A stretch of 64,000 bases of DNA. Origin: Hormiphora californensis (taxonomy: Eukaryota; Ctenophora; Tentaculata; Cydippida; Pleurobrachiidae). Location of the stretch: NCBI GenBank assembly GCA_020137815.1, contig CM035360.1, forward strand, positions 253,001 through 317,000, read 5' to 3'. Shown one piece after another: positions 23,101-39,965 of this stretch (position 1 is its first letter; each line of letters begins with the position of its first letter). The notes under the pieces were generated by a model, which was not told where the DNA came from, ran no database searches, and saw nothing but the letters and a program-made list of their open reading frames with translations. The position numbers and the translations under genes were made by a program.

Positions 23101-24390
23101 ACACACTAGTAGACAGTGCACACATGAAGACACACACTAGTAAACAGTGCACATGAAGACACACACTAGTAAACATCACACATGAAGACACACACTAGTA
23201 AACATCACACATGAAGACACACACTAGTAGACATCACACATGAAGACACACACTAGTAGACATCACACATGAAGACACACACTAGTAGACATCACACATG
23301 AAGACACACACTAGTAACATCACACATGAAGACACACACTAGTAAACAGTCACACATGAAGACACACACTAGTAAACAGTGCACACATGAAGACACACAC
23401 TAGTAACATCACACATGAAGACACACACTAGTAAACATCACACATGAAGACACACATAGTAGACATCACACATGAAGACACACACTAGTAGACAGTGCAC
23501 ACATGAAGACACACACTAGTAAACATCACACATGAAGACACACACTAGTAAACATCACATGAAGACACACACTAGTAAACATCACACATGAAGACACACA
23601 CTAGTAAACATCACACATGAAGACACACACTAGTAGACATCACACATGAAGACACACACTAGTAAACATCACACATGAAGACACACACTAGTAAACATCA
23701 CACATGAAGACACACACTAGTAAACATCACACATGAAGACACACACTAGTAAACATCACACATGAAGACACACACTAGTAAACATCACACATGAAGACAC
23801 ACACTAGTAAACAGCACACATGAAGACACACACTAGTAAACATCACACATGAAGACACACACTAGTAAACATCACACATGAAGACACACACTAGTAGACA
23901 TCACACATGAAGACACACACTAGTAGACAGTGCACACATGAAGACACACACTAGTAAACATCACACATGAAGACACACACTAGTAAACATCACACATGAA
24001 GACACACACTAGTAAACATCACACATGAAGACACACACTAGTAGACATCACACATGAAGACACACACTAGTAAACATCACACATGAAGACACACACTAGT
24101 AAACATCACACATGAAGACACACACTAGTAAACATCACACATGAAGACACACACTAGTAAACATCACACATGAAGACACACACTAGTAGACATCACACAT
24201 GAAGACACACACTAGTAAACATCACACATGAAGACACACACTAGTAAACATCACACATGAAGACACACACTAGTAAACATCACACATGAAGACACACACT
24301 AGTAAACATCACACATGAAGACACACACTAGTAAACATCACACATGAAGACACACACTAGTAGACAGTGCACACATGAAGACACACAGAG
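20155..24390. repeat. 29-bp satellite, about 145 copies
   Basis: Continuous head-to-tail array of a 29-bp unit with core CATGAAGACACACACTAGTA. Two interspersed variants differ at the joint: ACATCACACATG and ACAGTGCAC(AC)ATG, plus an A/G difference (TAAAC versus TAGAC). The variants are mixed, not in blocks, and a few units have one-base losses near 23310-23570. It directly follows the BNIP3-like exon and may be intronic. Confidence 0.95.
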
Positions 24391-24839
24391 TGCAGTTTAA
24401 TTGTTTTCATAGCACACAATCTGGCACACTCTGTTTTTTTGTATAGGGTAAAAAGGTCTGAAATCGGTGCCGGTTTCTGTTTTTTTTGTTTGTTGGTTTG
24501 AAACCTGGTAAATACAAAATATAAAGGGCCCAATCGGGTTCTAGGATGATTTTTACTCATCTCTCTGTCCCAAAAGCCAAAAAATGTCAGCATGTCAAAA
24601 TTAGGAAAACCCCTTTAGTTTTCTCTTCTTGCTCTTGACTTCTCGGCTTTTCCTCCTCTTCCTTCTCTCCTCCTCCCCCTTCTCTCTCTTTCTCTCTCTC
24701 TCCCTCTCTCTCTTTTCTCTCTATCTCTCTCTCTCCCCTCTCTCTTTCTCTCTATCTCTCTCTCTCTATCTCCCTCTCTCTCCCTCTCTCTCCTGCGATG
24801 AAGAAAGCTGGAGGGATCTAGAGGGAGTTTTAACAAAAC
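24391..24839. other. flank of satellite with TC-rich tract
   Basis: 24391-24615 has no recognised feature. 24616-24795 is a TC-rich tract (CTCTCT with C-run and T-run interruptions). Open frames over it are repeat artefacts. Confidence 0.6.
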
Positions 24840-25607
24840 TGCATGAGGGAAAATTGGTTTTTTTGGGGGGGGGTTTTCCCAAAATTTTGAATTTTATCCA
24901 CACTATCCCCAAAAAAAACATTTAAAAAAATTTTCCCACAGGCGGGCCGGGGTTTTTTGATCCCCCCCTTGACTGCGCCCCCCCCAACCCCCCTTTCACC
25001 AAACTTCACCCCCCGGGGTTGTATGTTCCCACCCCCTAGCTCTATCCTGGGGTTTTTATATGGGACAAAGGACTAAAGAACCCCCTGCAGAACTGAAAAT
25101 ACCCGGGATAAAAAACTCAAAAATGTGACATGTTTTGGGTAACGAAAATTATCTCAGACCCTTTTCCAGAGCGCCTTCGTGGGGCCCACGTTTTTGTGCG
25201 CCGGAAAGGGGGGGAAATTTTGTTCCCAAAAGTGTGGGGTTCGTGTGTGTGTATGAAAAGGAAGGGGTAAAAATTTTCATTTTTTTTTTAAACTGCAATT
25301 TTTCTCTTGGATTCAAAAGAAGGGCCGAGAGATTTGAAAAATAAATCATTTTAAAAACCCATCTTTTCCCCATTCTCTCTGGATTCAGAGTGATACCGAG
25401 AGGTTGTTCTCTATTTTTTATTTTTCCTCCGTGGGGTTTTAAATTTTTGTCCGCAGGATTTAAAAATCAAATTTTTTTTTTTAATATATGGTCGGGGGCA
25501 AACCAAAAAAGTTTTCCCGTTTTTTTGGGTTTTACTTTAAAAATTTTTTAAAATTAAAACACCCAAAACGAGGAGGGGGTTGGTTTTTTTTTTGGGGGGG
25601 TTTTTGT

Positions 25608-25638
<31 letters not shown>

Positions 25639-26925
25639 TTTTGGGGGTTTTTGTTTTGTTTCCATGGTAACTTGATGAATTGTTGTCATATAAAACATCA
25701 AAAAACCTGGAGTTTTTGACGTCATATCTTTCTGGTCACTAAATCTTTTGTGTTTTTTTTTCATCAAGCAGGGGTCCTCGGGGAGGGGACCACTCCCCCT
25801 TTTACCACGAAACACCACTGAGGGGAGGGGAAAGGGGGGGCCGGGAAGGGGAGGGGGGAAAAAAGGAGACAGAGGAAACATTTGAAAAAGGGGGGAGATA
25901 AAGAAGGAGAGAGAGAGGGGGGAGAACGAAGGGGGAGAGAGGGAGAGGGGGAGAAAACAGAAGGAGAGAGAAAAGGAGAGAGAGGGGGAGAGAAAAGGGA
26001 AGAGAAAAGGGGAAGAGGGGAGATACAGAAGGAGAGAGAGTGAGAGGGGAGATACAGAGGTACAGTGAGAGAGAGGGGAGATACAGAAGGAGAGAGGAGA
26101 GGTGAGATACAGAAGGAGAGAGTGGGAGATAGAACAAGAGAGATGGGGGTGGAGAGAAATACAGAGATATGCTATGAGGGGTGAGACCAGAAAGAAAACA
26201 TCATGGGGCATGTACTTATTGACTACAGGGGAATGGGGGGGGGGAATAAAATTTTTTTTTGGGGGGGGGGGGGGAATATTTCTTGGGGGGAAAAATTTTT
26301 TCCTTGGGGGTTTTATCTGACTTTTCTAAAAGGGTTCCCTTTTGTGCTATAAAAAAGTGTTTTATAAATAGCAAGAGGGCCCGCCCCCGGGGGACTATAA
26401 AGGGGAGGAGAAAAAGGGGCCCCCAAGGGTTTAAAAGTCTAGAACATTTTTACGCCCTTCGAGAACAAAAAATTTGGAGGTTGGAAGGGGCCGGGGAGAG
26501 TACCGGGGGGGGGGAAATTTCAGGTACTTTAAAACATACTGCGTGCTGAACATTATAAAAGGGGGGGGCTAAAATATTATGGGGAAATGGGATCTCCGGA
26601 AATTAGCCCTACAAATATAAAAAGGTGGGGGCTGTTCACATTTTTTCCCCAACGTAGAAAATTTCTTTTGCAGATCATAAAAACACTGGAAAACTGAAGT
26701 TACACTCCCCCCCTTTGGGGGAATGGAACAGTTGTTTTTTTTGGGAAAAGGATGAACTGATCGGGTTGTCGTGGAAAGTTAATTTGGGCCCCGGGCCCCC
26801 TTGATATATCTTTAGAAAGGTAAGATGAGTTATTTTGAGCTATTATGGTATTTCACACTTTGTAACGGCCCATCTTCACACTTTGTAACATTTCACCCAC
26901 TACACGTCGTCCCACAGTCTCCTTT

Positions 26926-26970
<45 letters not shown>

Positions 26971-27252
26971 GTGGTGTTACATTTGTTACAACACTGGCAA
27001 ATAGCTAAAAGGGAAATCCACGTTTATTTTTTGGCCCTTTTATTTCCCCTTTTCCCCACCCCTCTAATTCTTTCTGCCTGTCCCCCACTTTTTCTACAGG
27101 GGGGGGGAAAAAAAGGGGGAAGGGGGCCCAGGGAAAAAAAAAAACCCGAAATAGGGGACCCCCCCCCCAAAGGGGGGGGGTTTGGGGGGGGGCACGGGGG
27201 TAGCCCCCCCCCCCGGGGGGGGGGAAAACCCCCCCAAAATTTTTTTTTCCCC

Positions 27253-27293
<41 letters not shown>

Positions 27294-27480
27294 CTCCTCT
27301 TTTTTCTCTTTTCCCCCTCCTCTCTCCCCCCCTCTCCCTCTCTCTCTCCCTTTTTCTCCCCCTCCTTCCTCCCCGCCTTTTTTCTGGGGCCGTGGTGCAG
27401 AGAAATTGGCCGTATTTTCTGGCACACTGTTTTTAGGAAAAAGCACACTGTTAGAAAGGGGTAGCCCCCCCCTGCCCGTT
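24840..27480. other. low-fidelity sequence with inflated homopolymers
   Basis: Runs of G, C, T and A of 7 to more than 25 bases recur every few dozen bases (for example a T run near 25606-25633, a G run near 26262-26272, C runs near 27200-27265), together with GA-rich tracts (25860-26160). The texture changes abruptly at both ends. The same texture at 51640-52520 can be aligned to a clean paralogue, which shows that it reflects miscalled or collapsed bases. No gene call here is safe. Confidence 0.7.
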
Positions 27481-27665
27481 AGAACCCTGTAGCGAAATTC
27501 TGTTTTTAAAGAGTAGCGAAATTTCTTAGACGTAGTAGCGAAATGCTGTTAGACTAGTACGAAAGCTGTTTTGAAGTATAGCGAAATGCGGGTTTTAAAG
27601 TGTAACGAAATGCGTTGACCCAGTACGAAAAGCTGTTTGACGTAGTAGAAAATGCTGTTTGAAAG
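27480..27665. repeat. degraded ~29-bp tandem repeat
   Basis: About six to seven imperfect copies of a unit containing GTAGCGAAATGCTGTT, with variable indels, directly after the low-fidelity block. Confidence 0.6.
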
Positions 27666-28621
27666 TACAAAAAATAGTACACAAACCCCCCATGATCCCC
27701 TTTTAAAATCCCATTATTAGGGTTGTTAGCCCGCAATATTTATCCGAAATATGTCTAGAATTCCCATGAACATCACTAATTATCACTCAATGTCAGCAGG
27801 AGTGTGTCTCATTATTGTCTGTGAGATGATAATAAGTCATACTCCTGCTAAGTAGAGCTACATTGCGGACACACAGTGTCCTGTGTCAGGAAACTGTGTT
27901 CTCCTGACTCCTGTGTCATGCGACTCAAAAGTAGAGCTGTTGACACTGTTCTCTGTTTAAAACCCCTCTCACTACTGCTGCAGCTGTACAATGGGTGGTG
28001 TGTGTGTCTAAAATCGATCAAGGTTAAACCGGTATAATTGCTCTGTGCTCTCTGCTCAGTGCTCTCTATGTTGGGGGTTTCTCAGTAAAAGTGCACTGAC
28101 AATATTCCTGGTTCTTTTGTCACATTGAATCGAGTATTGTTGTCCCCTTTTATATTAGGGTGTTTAATAACGTTTTATGTTAAGGAATGGGTCACATTTG
28201 ACATGTGGTTTAACACATTAGAGAGACATTAGAGAGAGAGAGAGAACTTGACCGTGGAAGGAACGTGAGAGAAGAAGAACCACACTGTGTGTCAAAGCAC
28301 ATGATCACGCGGCGTTGTGTGCATAACAAATGTAGCGCGCGGTCGATGTGCGCGCTAAAACTATACAAAGCTCACTATCTTCAGCAGTAGTCATAACACA
28401 CTGGATCTCTTGTCAGCGCTTTCAGCCGGGTTGGGATATGTCTTGATCACTTGACTTGTCCAGGATATAAATCGATAGGATTAGATTTTCCTGCTGATTA
28501 TGACCAGTTAGTACCATTGTCCACTTCCTAATATTTCAATGGGATTCCAATTTACAATTGATCCAGACAACCGATGCTATGTCACTTTATCACATCCAAT
28601 TTATAGTTAACTATTCTTTTC
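27666..28621. other. intergenic, no gene seen
   Basis: Unique-looking sequence with a short GA stretch at 28225-28247. No extended open frame, signal peptide or RNA gene recognised. Confidence 0.5.
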
Positions 28622-28660
28622 CATCGACTTGTAGACTTGTAGACTTGTAGACTTGTAGAC
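28622..28660. repeat. (GTAGACTT)n short repeat
   Basis: Four to five copies of an 8-bp unit just outside the G-run-ended element. It resembles the (GTAAACTT)n tail of the LINE at 36290-36315 and may be the tail of another LINE copy. Confidence 0.6.
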
Positions 28661-29124
28661 TGGTGAGTTCATCCATATGTGGGGGGGGGGGGCCTGCCGC
28701 AAAAATCTCAGCTACCCTCTTTTCGGCCGATGAGATTTTTGAGATTTTTGGGAAAATTTGCTCAATTACGTTTGAGATTTTTGTGGTAAATTGGCACAAT
28801 TTTGGCTGCCAATACTCAGTTTTTCGACATATTTTTAGCTTAAAACTGAATCATAATAGCAGTTTAGTAATTTAAATAGGTAGATTTCATGTTTTAGCTT
28901 CACATTAACTTTTGTACTAGAACACAAGGAAAATTTCTATTCAGAATTTTGATTTTTGGTAGAAAAACACAAGGATTGTTTCTATTCCAAATTTTCGAAT
29001 GAAAATTTTTCCTTTCTATGAGATTTTTGAGAAAAATTTGCGGGTTTCAAACTTTTCAACACTACTTTAAACAAATTAATTTGAGTTTCAGAAAGCCATG
29101 TACAAGTGACCACCCCTGGAAACT

Positions 29125-31175
29125 ATGACTGAAGCCAAGGAGAAAGCTATCCTGGGGAAGCAGAAGGCTATCCTGTCAGAGCTAAGTAAGGATTCTGATT
29201 GTGGTGATGAGGTTAAGCGAGTCCTGAAGGCCTACAACCCGGCAGCAAAGAAATATCAGACCAACCTGAACAACCTGGATAAGTTTGATGCCCCCGTTCT
29301 GGAGGAGGCCGCTGTTTTCCTGGGAGGTAAGCCCCGGACCGACGATGGTGTCAGCATAAGGTACCGTAGCAAATCTAGCCTCATTGACTGGCTAATCATG
29401 GCTATCGAGGGTCTCTTCCCTCAGTTTTGCGAGGCCTGTGAGTTAGATTACTCATTGAAACGAGGAGAAAAATCCAGGTTTAACTGCAGTAGCTGTGGTG
29501 GTGGTAGCCACAACTGCCACCTAATCCAGGAGCAGCCTAAGTGTAGTGTCCCTGGTTTTGTTTGGATTTGCTCAGGCTGTATGAAAAAGAACAGACTGGA
29601 AACTTTCTCTGGCGAAAACGGGGAGTTTGCCAGTCCTCCTAAAAGTGCAGCTAGTGAGGCAAATGATGACAGTTTGAGGAGGAAGTTCAGTTTCTTGTCG
29701 ACGGCTGACTCAGCCGCTGAGGTTAGCGAGAAACCAGGGGAGGTGACCACAACCGGTGATAAGAAGGAACTACCCAAGGAAAAAGAGAAACAGATCGATA
29801 GTGAGTCAGACAAACCAATTCCAGTGTGCCAGCAATACCTTCAACATCGCTGCAAGCATGGTCGTGCTGGAACAAAGTTGGTCAACGGAGTTGCTTGCCA
29901 GAAGTCACACCCTCCACTGTGCCGGAAGTACTGCTCACACGGATCTATGAAGAAGTACGGATGTCAGCTGGGTAAGGAATGTCGATATTTCCACCCACCC
30001 CTGTGTCGTTCCTCACAGTTCAGTCATCAATGTCTCAAGACCGACTGTCGTTTTCAACATCTGAGGAACACACGTCGTGCTCCTGCCAACGTGAAGGGAA
30101 ATAACACCCAGCCAACCGACGTGGGTAGGCCGAGAACCATGTCATCCTATGCTACAATAACTACGGATAGTAGTACTAATATGCCACGGTCCCAGCAGCC
30201 GAGCTCCAATGCAGCACGTGAGCCAGCCCCATTTGGGGGGGGGCCGGCTGAAGTTTTTGAAGTTTGAAGTTTTCCACCCTACTTTTTGAGTTTTTGAAGT
30301 TTTTGAAGTTGACTTCAAAAACTTCAAAAACTTCAAAAACTCTAAAATACTTTTATATGCTATCAGTGACTATTATTACACTTGTTTAGGTTAGTTTCAT
30401 GCTTAATACATATTGTGGCAAAGTTATCCGTCCTTGTCTTCCCTTTTTCTACCACAAATTAGGATATTTACAATGATTCCTAGCCATGAAATCCATGGCA
30501 CAATTTGGTGTAAAAAATTTAAATTTTTTGTAAAAACAGATTTTATTTTCATTCTATAACTCAAAAAATTGCCTAGAAAATGCTAAGAAAGTGTTTAAAA
30601 GTTATGAAGTAAATTTTCAAAAAAATTTTTTGGGGCCACACCCTTTTTGCCAGTCTCACAAAATGCAAATTTTTTATGAAGGGAGTAGTGAAAAAAATAT
30701 GGACACCAAAATCATCAGCGGCCTCGAGTTAGTGGGGGTACGTGCCAAAATGAAGTCTCCACCTCATCTAATTCTAGGGATAATGGGATATTTTCATAAT
30801 TTTGTGTGTGCGCATGACTTTTTTTGGGCTAGACCAGTTTTAATGGTTTATGAGTGACTATAGGCTTTTTAAAGGGGTGCATCTTGTTCGGAATATGCAA
30901 GTTTATATAAGAGTTATGAAGCAACATAGGGCCTATCTCCAACGGTTTAGGAGATATGAGTTTTTGAAGTTTTTGAAGTTTTTGAAGTTTTCCACCCTAA
31001 GTTTCGCTTTGAAGTTTTTGAAGTTGACTTCAAAAACTTCAAAAACTTCAGCCGGCCCCCCCCCCCCCCCATTTGATGAGCAGGCTTTTTTCGAAAGACT
31101 CTTGGGTGCGATGGATGCGAGAATGGACGCGAAAATGAGAGAAATGCTAGACGTGAGACTAGAACCGAGACGAAC

Positions 31176-31191
<16 letters not shown>
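29125..31191 (+). CDS. LINE ORF1 (PHD finger plus CCCH zinc fingers), interrupted
   Basis: Frame from ATG 29125. Around residues 112-162 a C4HC3 PHD-like arrangement is visible (CEAC, CSSC, SHNC, then VWICSGC with tryptophan two residues before the last cysteine pair). Around residues 235-315 follow CCCH-type fingers (CQQYLQHRC, CRKYCSHG, KECRYFH, TDCRFQH). PHD-bearing ORF1 is known from CR1-clade elements; it probably acts in RNA binding or particle assembly. At 30236 a G-run-ended element interrupts the frame; the remaining ~40 codons resume at 31070 and end with TAG at 31189-31191. Confidence 0.8.
30236..31069. mobile_element. G-run/C-run-ended foldback element inside LINE ORF1
   Basis: Left end: a run of about 8 G then CCGGCTGAAGTTTTTGAAG. 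Right end: CTTCAAAAACTTCAGCCGG then about 15 C. CATTTG lies on both sides (30230-30235 and 31070-31075). Each arm holds 9-bp tandem words TTTTTGAAG and its own internal palindrome (TGAAGTTGACTTCA). The ~630-bp core has no coding signal. Removing it restores the ORF1 frame. Confidence 0.8.
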
Positions 31192-36197
<5,006 letters not shown>

Positions 36198-36480
36198 TGA
36201 GTGTGAGTGTGAGGGATAGTTTTTCAACTTGATTTTATTTAGGTGGACCCATTCAGGGAAGGCCTGTTTCTTTATAAATAAAACTTTAATTGTAAACTTG
36301 TAAACTTGTAAACTTGTTTTCCCTGAAAAATCGCAAATTTGCCTCAAAAATCTCAAAAATCCCACGTTTTTTAGCCAAAAATCGAAAATCTCAAAAATCC
36401 CAGCTACCCTGAAAATCGCCAATGAGGCATGAGGTTCTTGCGGCAGGCCCCCCCCCCCCCCCCCCCCCCATATGTATATA

Positions 36481-37833
36481 TCACGGCGTGCCTGGTGAAA
36501 TTTTAACACGACCTAGCATGCTGCGGGAAACCACCACTTGTACGTGGTAGCTGAGGGTCTACAGAATGGCGCTACGGTGCGGGAAAAAACATTCCATTGC
36601 CTAAAAAAATTTTTTTTACGCTTTTTTGATTTGGGTCAAAATTGGGTATATTAAACGTGGTCCCGAAAAATCCATAATGACTTAGCACACGAAATATGTC
36701 ACCCCCACCTATTTTTGCACGTAGAATCGATTGCCGTTGAAGTCGAATCTCTAAAATGACTGTAAAATGGTCAAAAGTTGATTTTTTTACCATTTTTTGG
36801 AGGTTTTTGGCCCCTAAACCATTGAAAACGTTGAGATAGGAATTTGGAACTAGTGCCAATCGTTAAAATGGTCATTTTTCTACCAAGAACCAAGTTTTCG
36901 TGTATATCCGATTTATGGTTAGATTTGGGCAAATTGTTGAAATCTGCCAACTAGGAGAACCGTAACTTGATTTTTTCCTTTTTTTATATTTTGGCATTTT
37001 TGACAAACTTCGGATTGAAATGGCCAGTCGGGACCATGCTTAAGTTGTTTATGGGACAATTTCCGACTAAAATCCAAGATTTCATACCAATCCAATAACA
37101 GATCGTTGATTTATAGAAAATTTAAGTAGGCAAAACGGTCAAAATAAGCAAGAAAAGTTGTTATTTTGACCATTTTGCCTACTTAAATTTTCTATAAATC
37201 AACGATCTGTTATTGGATTGGTATGAAATCTTGGCCTTGGATTTTAGTCGAAAATTGTCCCATAAACAACTTAAACATGGTCCCGACTGGCCATTTCAAT
37301 CCGAAGTTTGTCAAAAATGCCAAAATATAAAAAAGGAAAAAATCAAGGTACGGTTCTCCTAGTTGGCAGATTTCAACAATTTGCCCAAATCTAACCATAA
37401 ATCGGATATACACGAAAACTTGGTTCTTGGTAGAAAAATGACCATTTTAACGATTAGCACTAGTTTCAAATTCCTATCTCAACGTTTTCAATGGTTTAGG
37501 GGCCAAAAACCTCCAAAAAATGGTAAAAAATCAACTTTTGACCATTTTACAGTCATTTTAGAGATTCGACTTCAACGGCAATCGATTCTACGTGCAAAAA
37601 TAGGTGGGGGTTACATATTTCGTGTGCTAAGTCATTATGGATTTTTCGGGACTACGTTTAGTATACCCAATTTTGACCCAAATCAAAAAATGGTAGAAAA
37701 AATTTTTTTAGGCAATGGAATGTTTTTTCCCGCACCGTAGCGCCATTCTGTAGACCCTCAGCTACCACGTACAAGTGGTGGTTTCCCGCAGCATGCTAGG
37801 TCGTGTTAAAATTTCACCAGGCACGCCGTGATA
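36481..37833. mobile_element. 1.35-kb nearly perfect palindromic foldback element
   Basis: The left arm starts near 36481 (CACGGCGTGCCTGGTGAAAT) and the right arm ends at 37833 with the complement. Arms of about 650 bp match almost base for base; the centre (about 37110-37190) is itself palindromic (AAATTTAAGTAGGCAAAACG type). ATAT on both sides may be the target duplication. No coding capacity; open frames on the two strands are mirror copies. High arm identity implies recent origin or ongoing arm conversion. Confidence 0.85.
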
Positions 37834-38194
37834 TAGGAATTCTTTATACTAATATTTTATAGCTAGAGACTATGCTATAGTTCTTGAAGTCAGGCCACAC
37901 CTGCCCTAGTGACCGATTCAACGCAGGAGCTGTTCTATTCTTTTTCAGTAGGGCGGGGCCTCATCGCCATAATTTTGTTGTTGTTTAATGGGGGGGGGGC
38001 TTGCTAAAGAGGAGAAGAAACTGCTATTTTCTCCCAACTTTCGGCTATCGAAGGAGAGCAAGAACCACTTGTAAACAGAGAGGAATCTAGCAATTGTAAT
38101 TGTGCAACTAATAGTTGCCAACTAAGAGAGCCAAGGAGAATTCGGGGGAATCAGATGCTAACCTCCATGACAGAGTAGCTGCTGGCTGACAATT

Positions 38195-38203
<9 letters not shown>
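37834..38203. other. 5' flank of array unit 1
   Basis: From about 37960 the sequence (TTTTTCAGTAGGGCGGGGCC, then a G-run and CTTGCTAAAGAGGAGAAG) matches 45228 onward in unit 3, which defines the start of a tandem duplication unit. No gene seen. Confidence 0.6.
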
Positions 38204-38279
<76 letters not shown>

Positions 38280-38321
38280 CTCTCTCTCTCTTTCTATCTA
38301 TCTATCTATCTCTCTCTCTCC

Positions 38322-38362
<41 letters not shown>

Positions 38363-38417
38363 TCTCTCTCTCTCTCGCGCTCTCTCTCTCTCCTCTCTCT
38401 CTCTCTACTCTCCTCTC

Positions 38418-38479
<62 letters not shown>

Positions 38480-38512
38480 TCACTCTCTCTCTCTCTCTCT
38501 CTCTCTCTCCCA
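38204..38512. repeat. (CT)n tract upstream of unit 1
   Basis: About 310 bp of CT repeats with TATC and CGCG interruptions. Equivalent tracts precede unit 3 (45478-45685), unit 4 (48898-49117) and, short, unit 2 (42277-42315); a corrupted one lies at 52150-52370. Confidence 0.95.
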
Positions 38513-38775
38513 TCTCTACAGGTGTCTTCTGTCACGTGTTGCGGTGATCTCTGTTCTTCTCGAGATGGTGGATATGATAATGACAGTCCGGTGTCTGTCA
38601 CCCTTATTTTTATAGCTCCGCCTCCATAGCTCATTTCTTAAGTTCTCGCTCAGTTAGTTAATACATGAGTTTTTTTGGTAGGCTGAGACATGTCTGTTTA
38701 GACTAGGAAGCGGCGATTATATCGAATCGAGAACAAAATATCAAATATCGCCGGTTCCTAGTTTAGACATCACAA
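38513..38775 (+). promoter_or_regulatory. conserved upstream segment of array units (unit 1 copy)
   Basis: Directly after the CT tract, units 1-4 share ACAGGTGT(T/C)T followed by CTGTCACGTGTTGCGGT, which contains an E-box CACGTG. About 150 bp further is a conserved palindrome: GTCTGTTTAGACTAGGAA ... TTCCTAGTTTAGACATC (38689-38770 here; 42473-42540, 45880-45960 and around 49225-49583 in other units). Conservation between units could be functional or just recent duplication. The CT tract plus CAG|GTG also looks like a 3' splice site of a 5' UTR exon. Confidence 0.4.
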
Positions 38776-38918
38776 TCTTTCCTTGTCCAGCCATATTCAA
38801 GGCCGCATACCCTGCTTGTTGAGTAACCCTCGCTCGATAATACCCTGCAAGAATTGAAATAAAAAGTATTTCAACTTACAAAAATTCCCGGCTGTTATTT
38901 TTATGTAGTGTGGTAGAT

Positions 38919-39767
38919 ATGCGGCTGTTTTCTGTGTTCCTGGTGGTGCTGTTGTCTGGCTGCTCTGGCTGCTCTGGTGATTGGGGCAAACTGACAACTG
39001 AGAGTTATAGAGGTAGGTATAATACATGGTCGAAACTCGGAACCCTATTTCAATTTACAGTGCTGCTTGTAGTCAAATTACCGTTATGAAAATACAGTAA
39101 GGAGACGCGCACGGTGCACAACGCGCGGCAAAAAGTTCATGTGTCAGCACGTACTAGCGCCCTGATTGGTCACGGTTGCGCGTCGTCTTACTGTATCTTC
39201 GTTTTCCATTACCGTTTTCCCACTACAAGCGACCGTGTTACTGGAGCCCCAATTTTCTTGACGTTTTCCCTTTTCTCAGATCAGACAAGCTCAAACAGCT
39301 GTGCCACTGTTCCAGCCGAGAAAAGGTGGAGTTTCAGGAATGAGACACTTGTTATTAAAATAAAACGTGATGTCAATCAGAAAACTATCGAATCAGATGA
39401 GTTGAATAAGGCAGGAACCATTACAGCCGTGGTAGCAAATAAAACGATTGAGATTACAATATCTGAGAAAAGACTATCAGTCAGTTGTTATGGTAATTGC
39501 GGGGCTATGCATGGCGATTTGTCCAGACTTGTTCATTACCAGGAAAACTTCCTCACTTTAAAGTCACAGCAGAGTGGTCATGTGTTTGATAAAATTGAGA
39601 TCGAATGGAGAAGCAGGATCAATCAGAACTCGGAAGATTATGTCGTAACAGTCCTTGGTCAGTGTCCATTCAATTCTTCTAACTATGGGAATAAACTTGA
39701 TATTAAAGTTGATGGAAATCTCTTTGATTGCGTCGAGGAAGTGGAAGAGGAAGAAAAGGGTCAGTAA
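38919..39767 (+). CDS. secreted cysteine-containing protein, array unit 1
   Basis: Exon 1 38919-39012 (94 nt, donor GTAGGT) encodes MRLFSVFLVVLLSG and further signal peptide, then GDWGKLTTESYR. Exon 2 starts at 39280 (acceptor TTTTCTCAG) and is phase 1. It encodes a ~160-residue domain: cysteine in TSNSCA, RWSFRNETLVIKI, SVSCYGNC, EIEWRSRINQ, GQCPFNSS, LFDCVEE, then an acidic tail EEEEKGQ and stop at 39765-39767. Alternatively exon 2 ends at 39759 with a GTCAGT donor and further exons exist. N-glycosylation sequons NET, NKT and NSS. I cannot assign a domain family; the pattern fits a disulfide-bonded extracellular beta-rich domain. AATAAA overlaps the bases right after the stop. Confidence 0.7.
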
Positions 39768-39779
39768 ATAAATAAATAT

Positions 39780-39965
39780 TATATGCCAGTAACTATGCTA
39801 GTACTTTTAGACGCCGTCTAGCAGAAAAGGTAGTACTTAGTAGGGTATAATACCCGGTATATCCCTGTATGGCGGCGCCCATACCCCAATTTGATTCTCG
39901 ACAGTGCGCTCAGATGGGGTCGGCGGCGCCAGACAGGTATATCATACCCTATAAGGTAAAAGGTA
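39780..39965. repeat. shared 3' flank block of array units
   Basis: TAGACGCCGTCTAGCAGAAA followed by a segment with CCTGTATGGCGGCGCC and GGCGGCGCCAGACAGG inverted ends (about 39864-39938). Repeated at 47948-48110 and 51248-51400; a related copy in the opposite orientation lies at 58470-58560, outside the array, so the inner part is probably a dispersed small element. Confidence 0.6.

Noticed and set aside
20155-24390. Possible CRISPR array (regular repeats)
   Set aside because: The units are contiguous 29-mers without unique spacers, in a eukaryotic context; it is a satellite.
25537-27492. Proline-, glycine- or serine-rich open frames (up to 224 codons)
   Set aside because: The underlying sequence has inflated homopolymers and GA tracts; the frames are artefacts.
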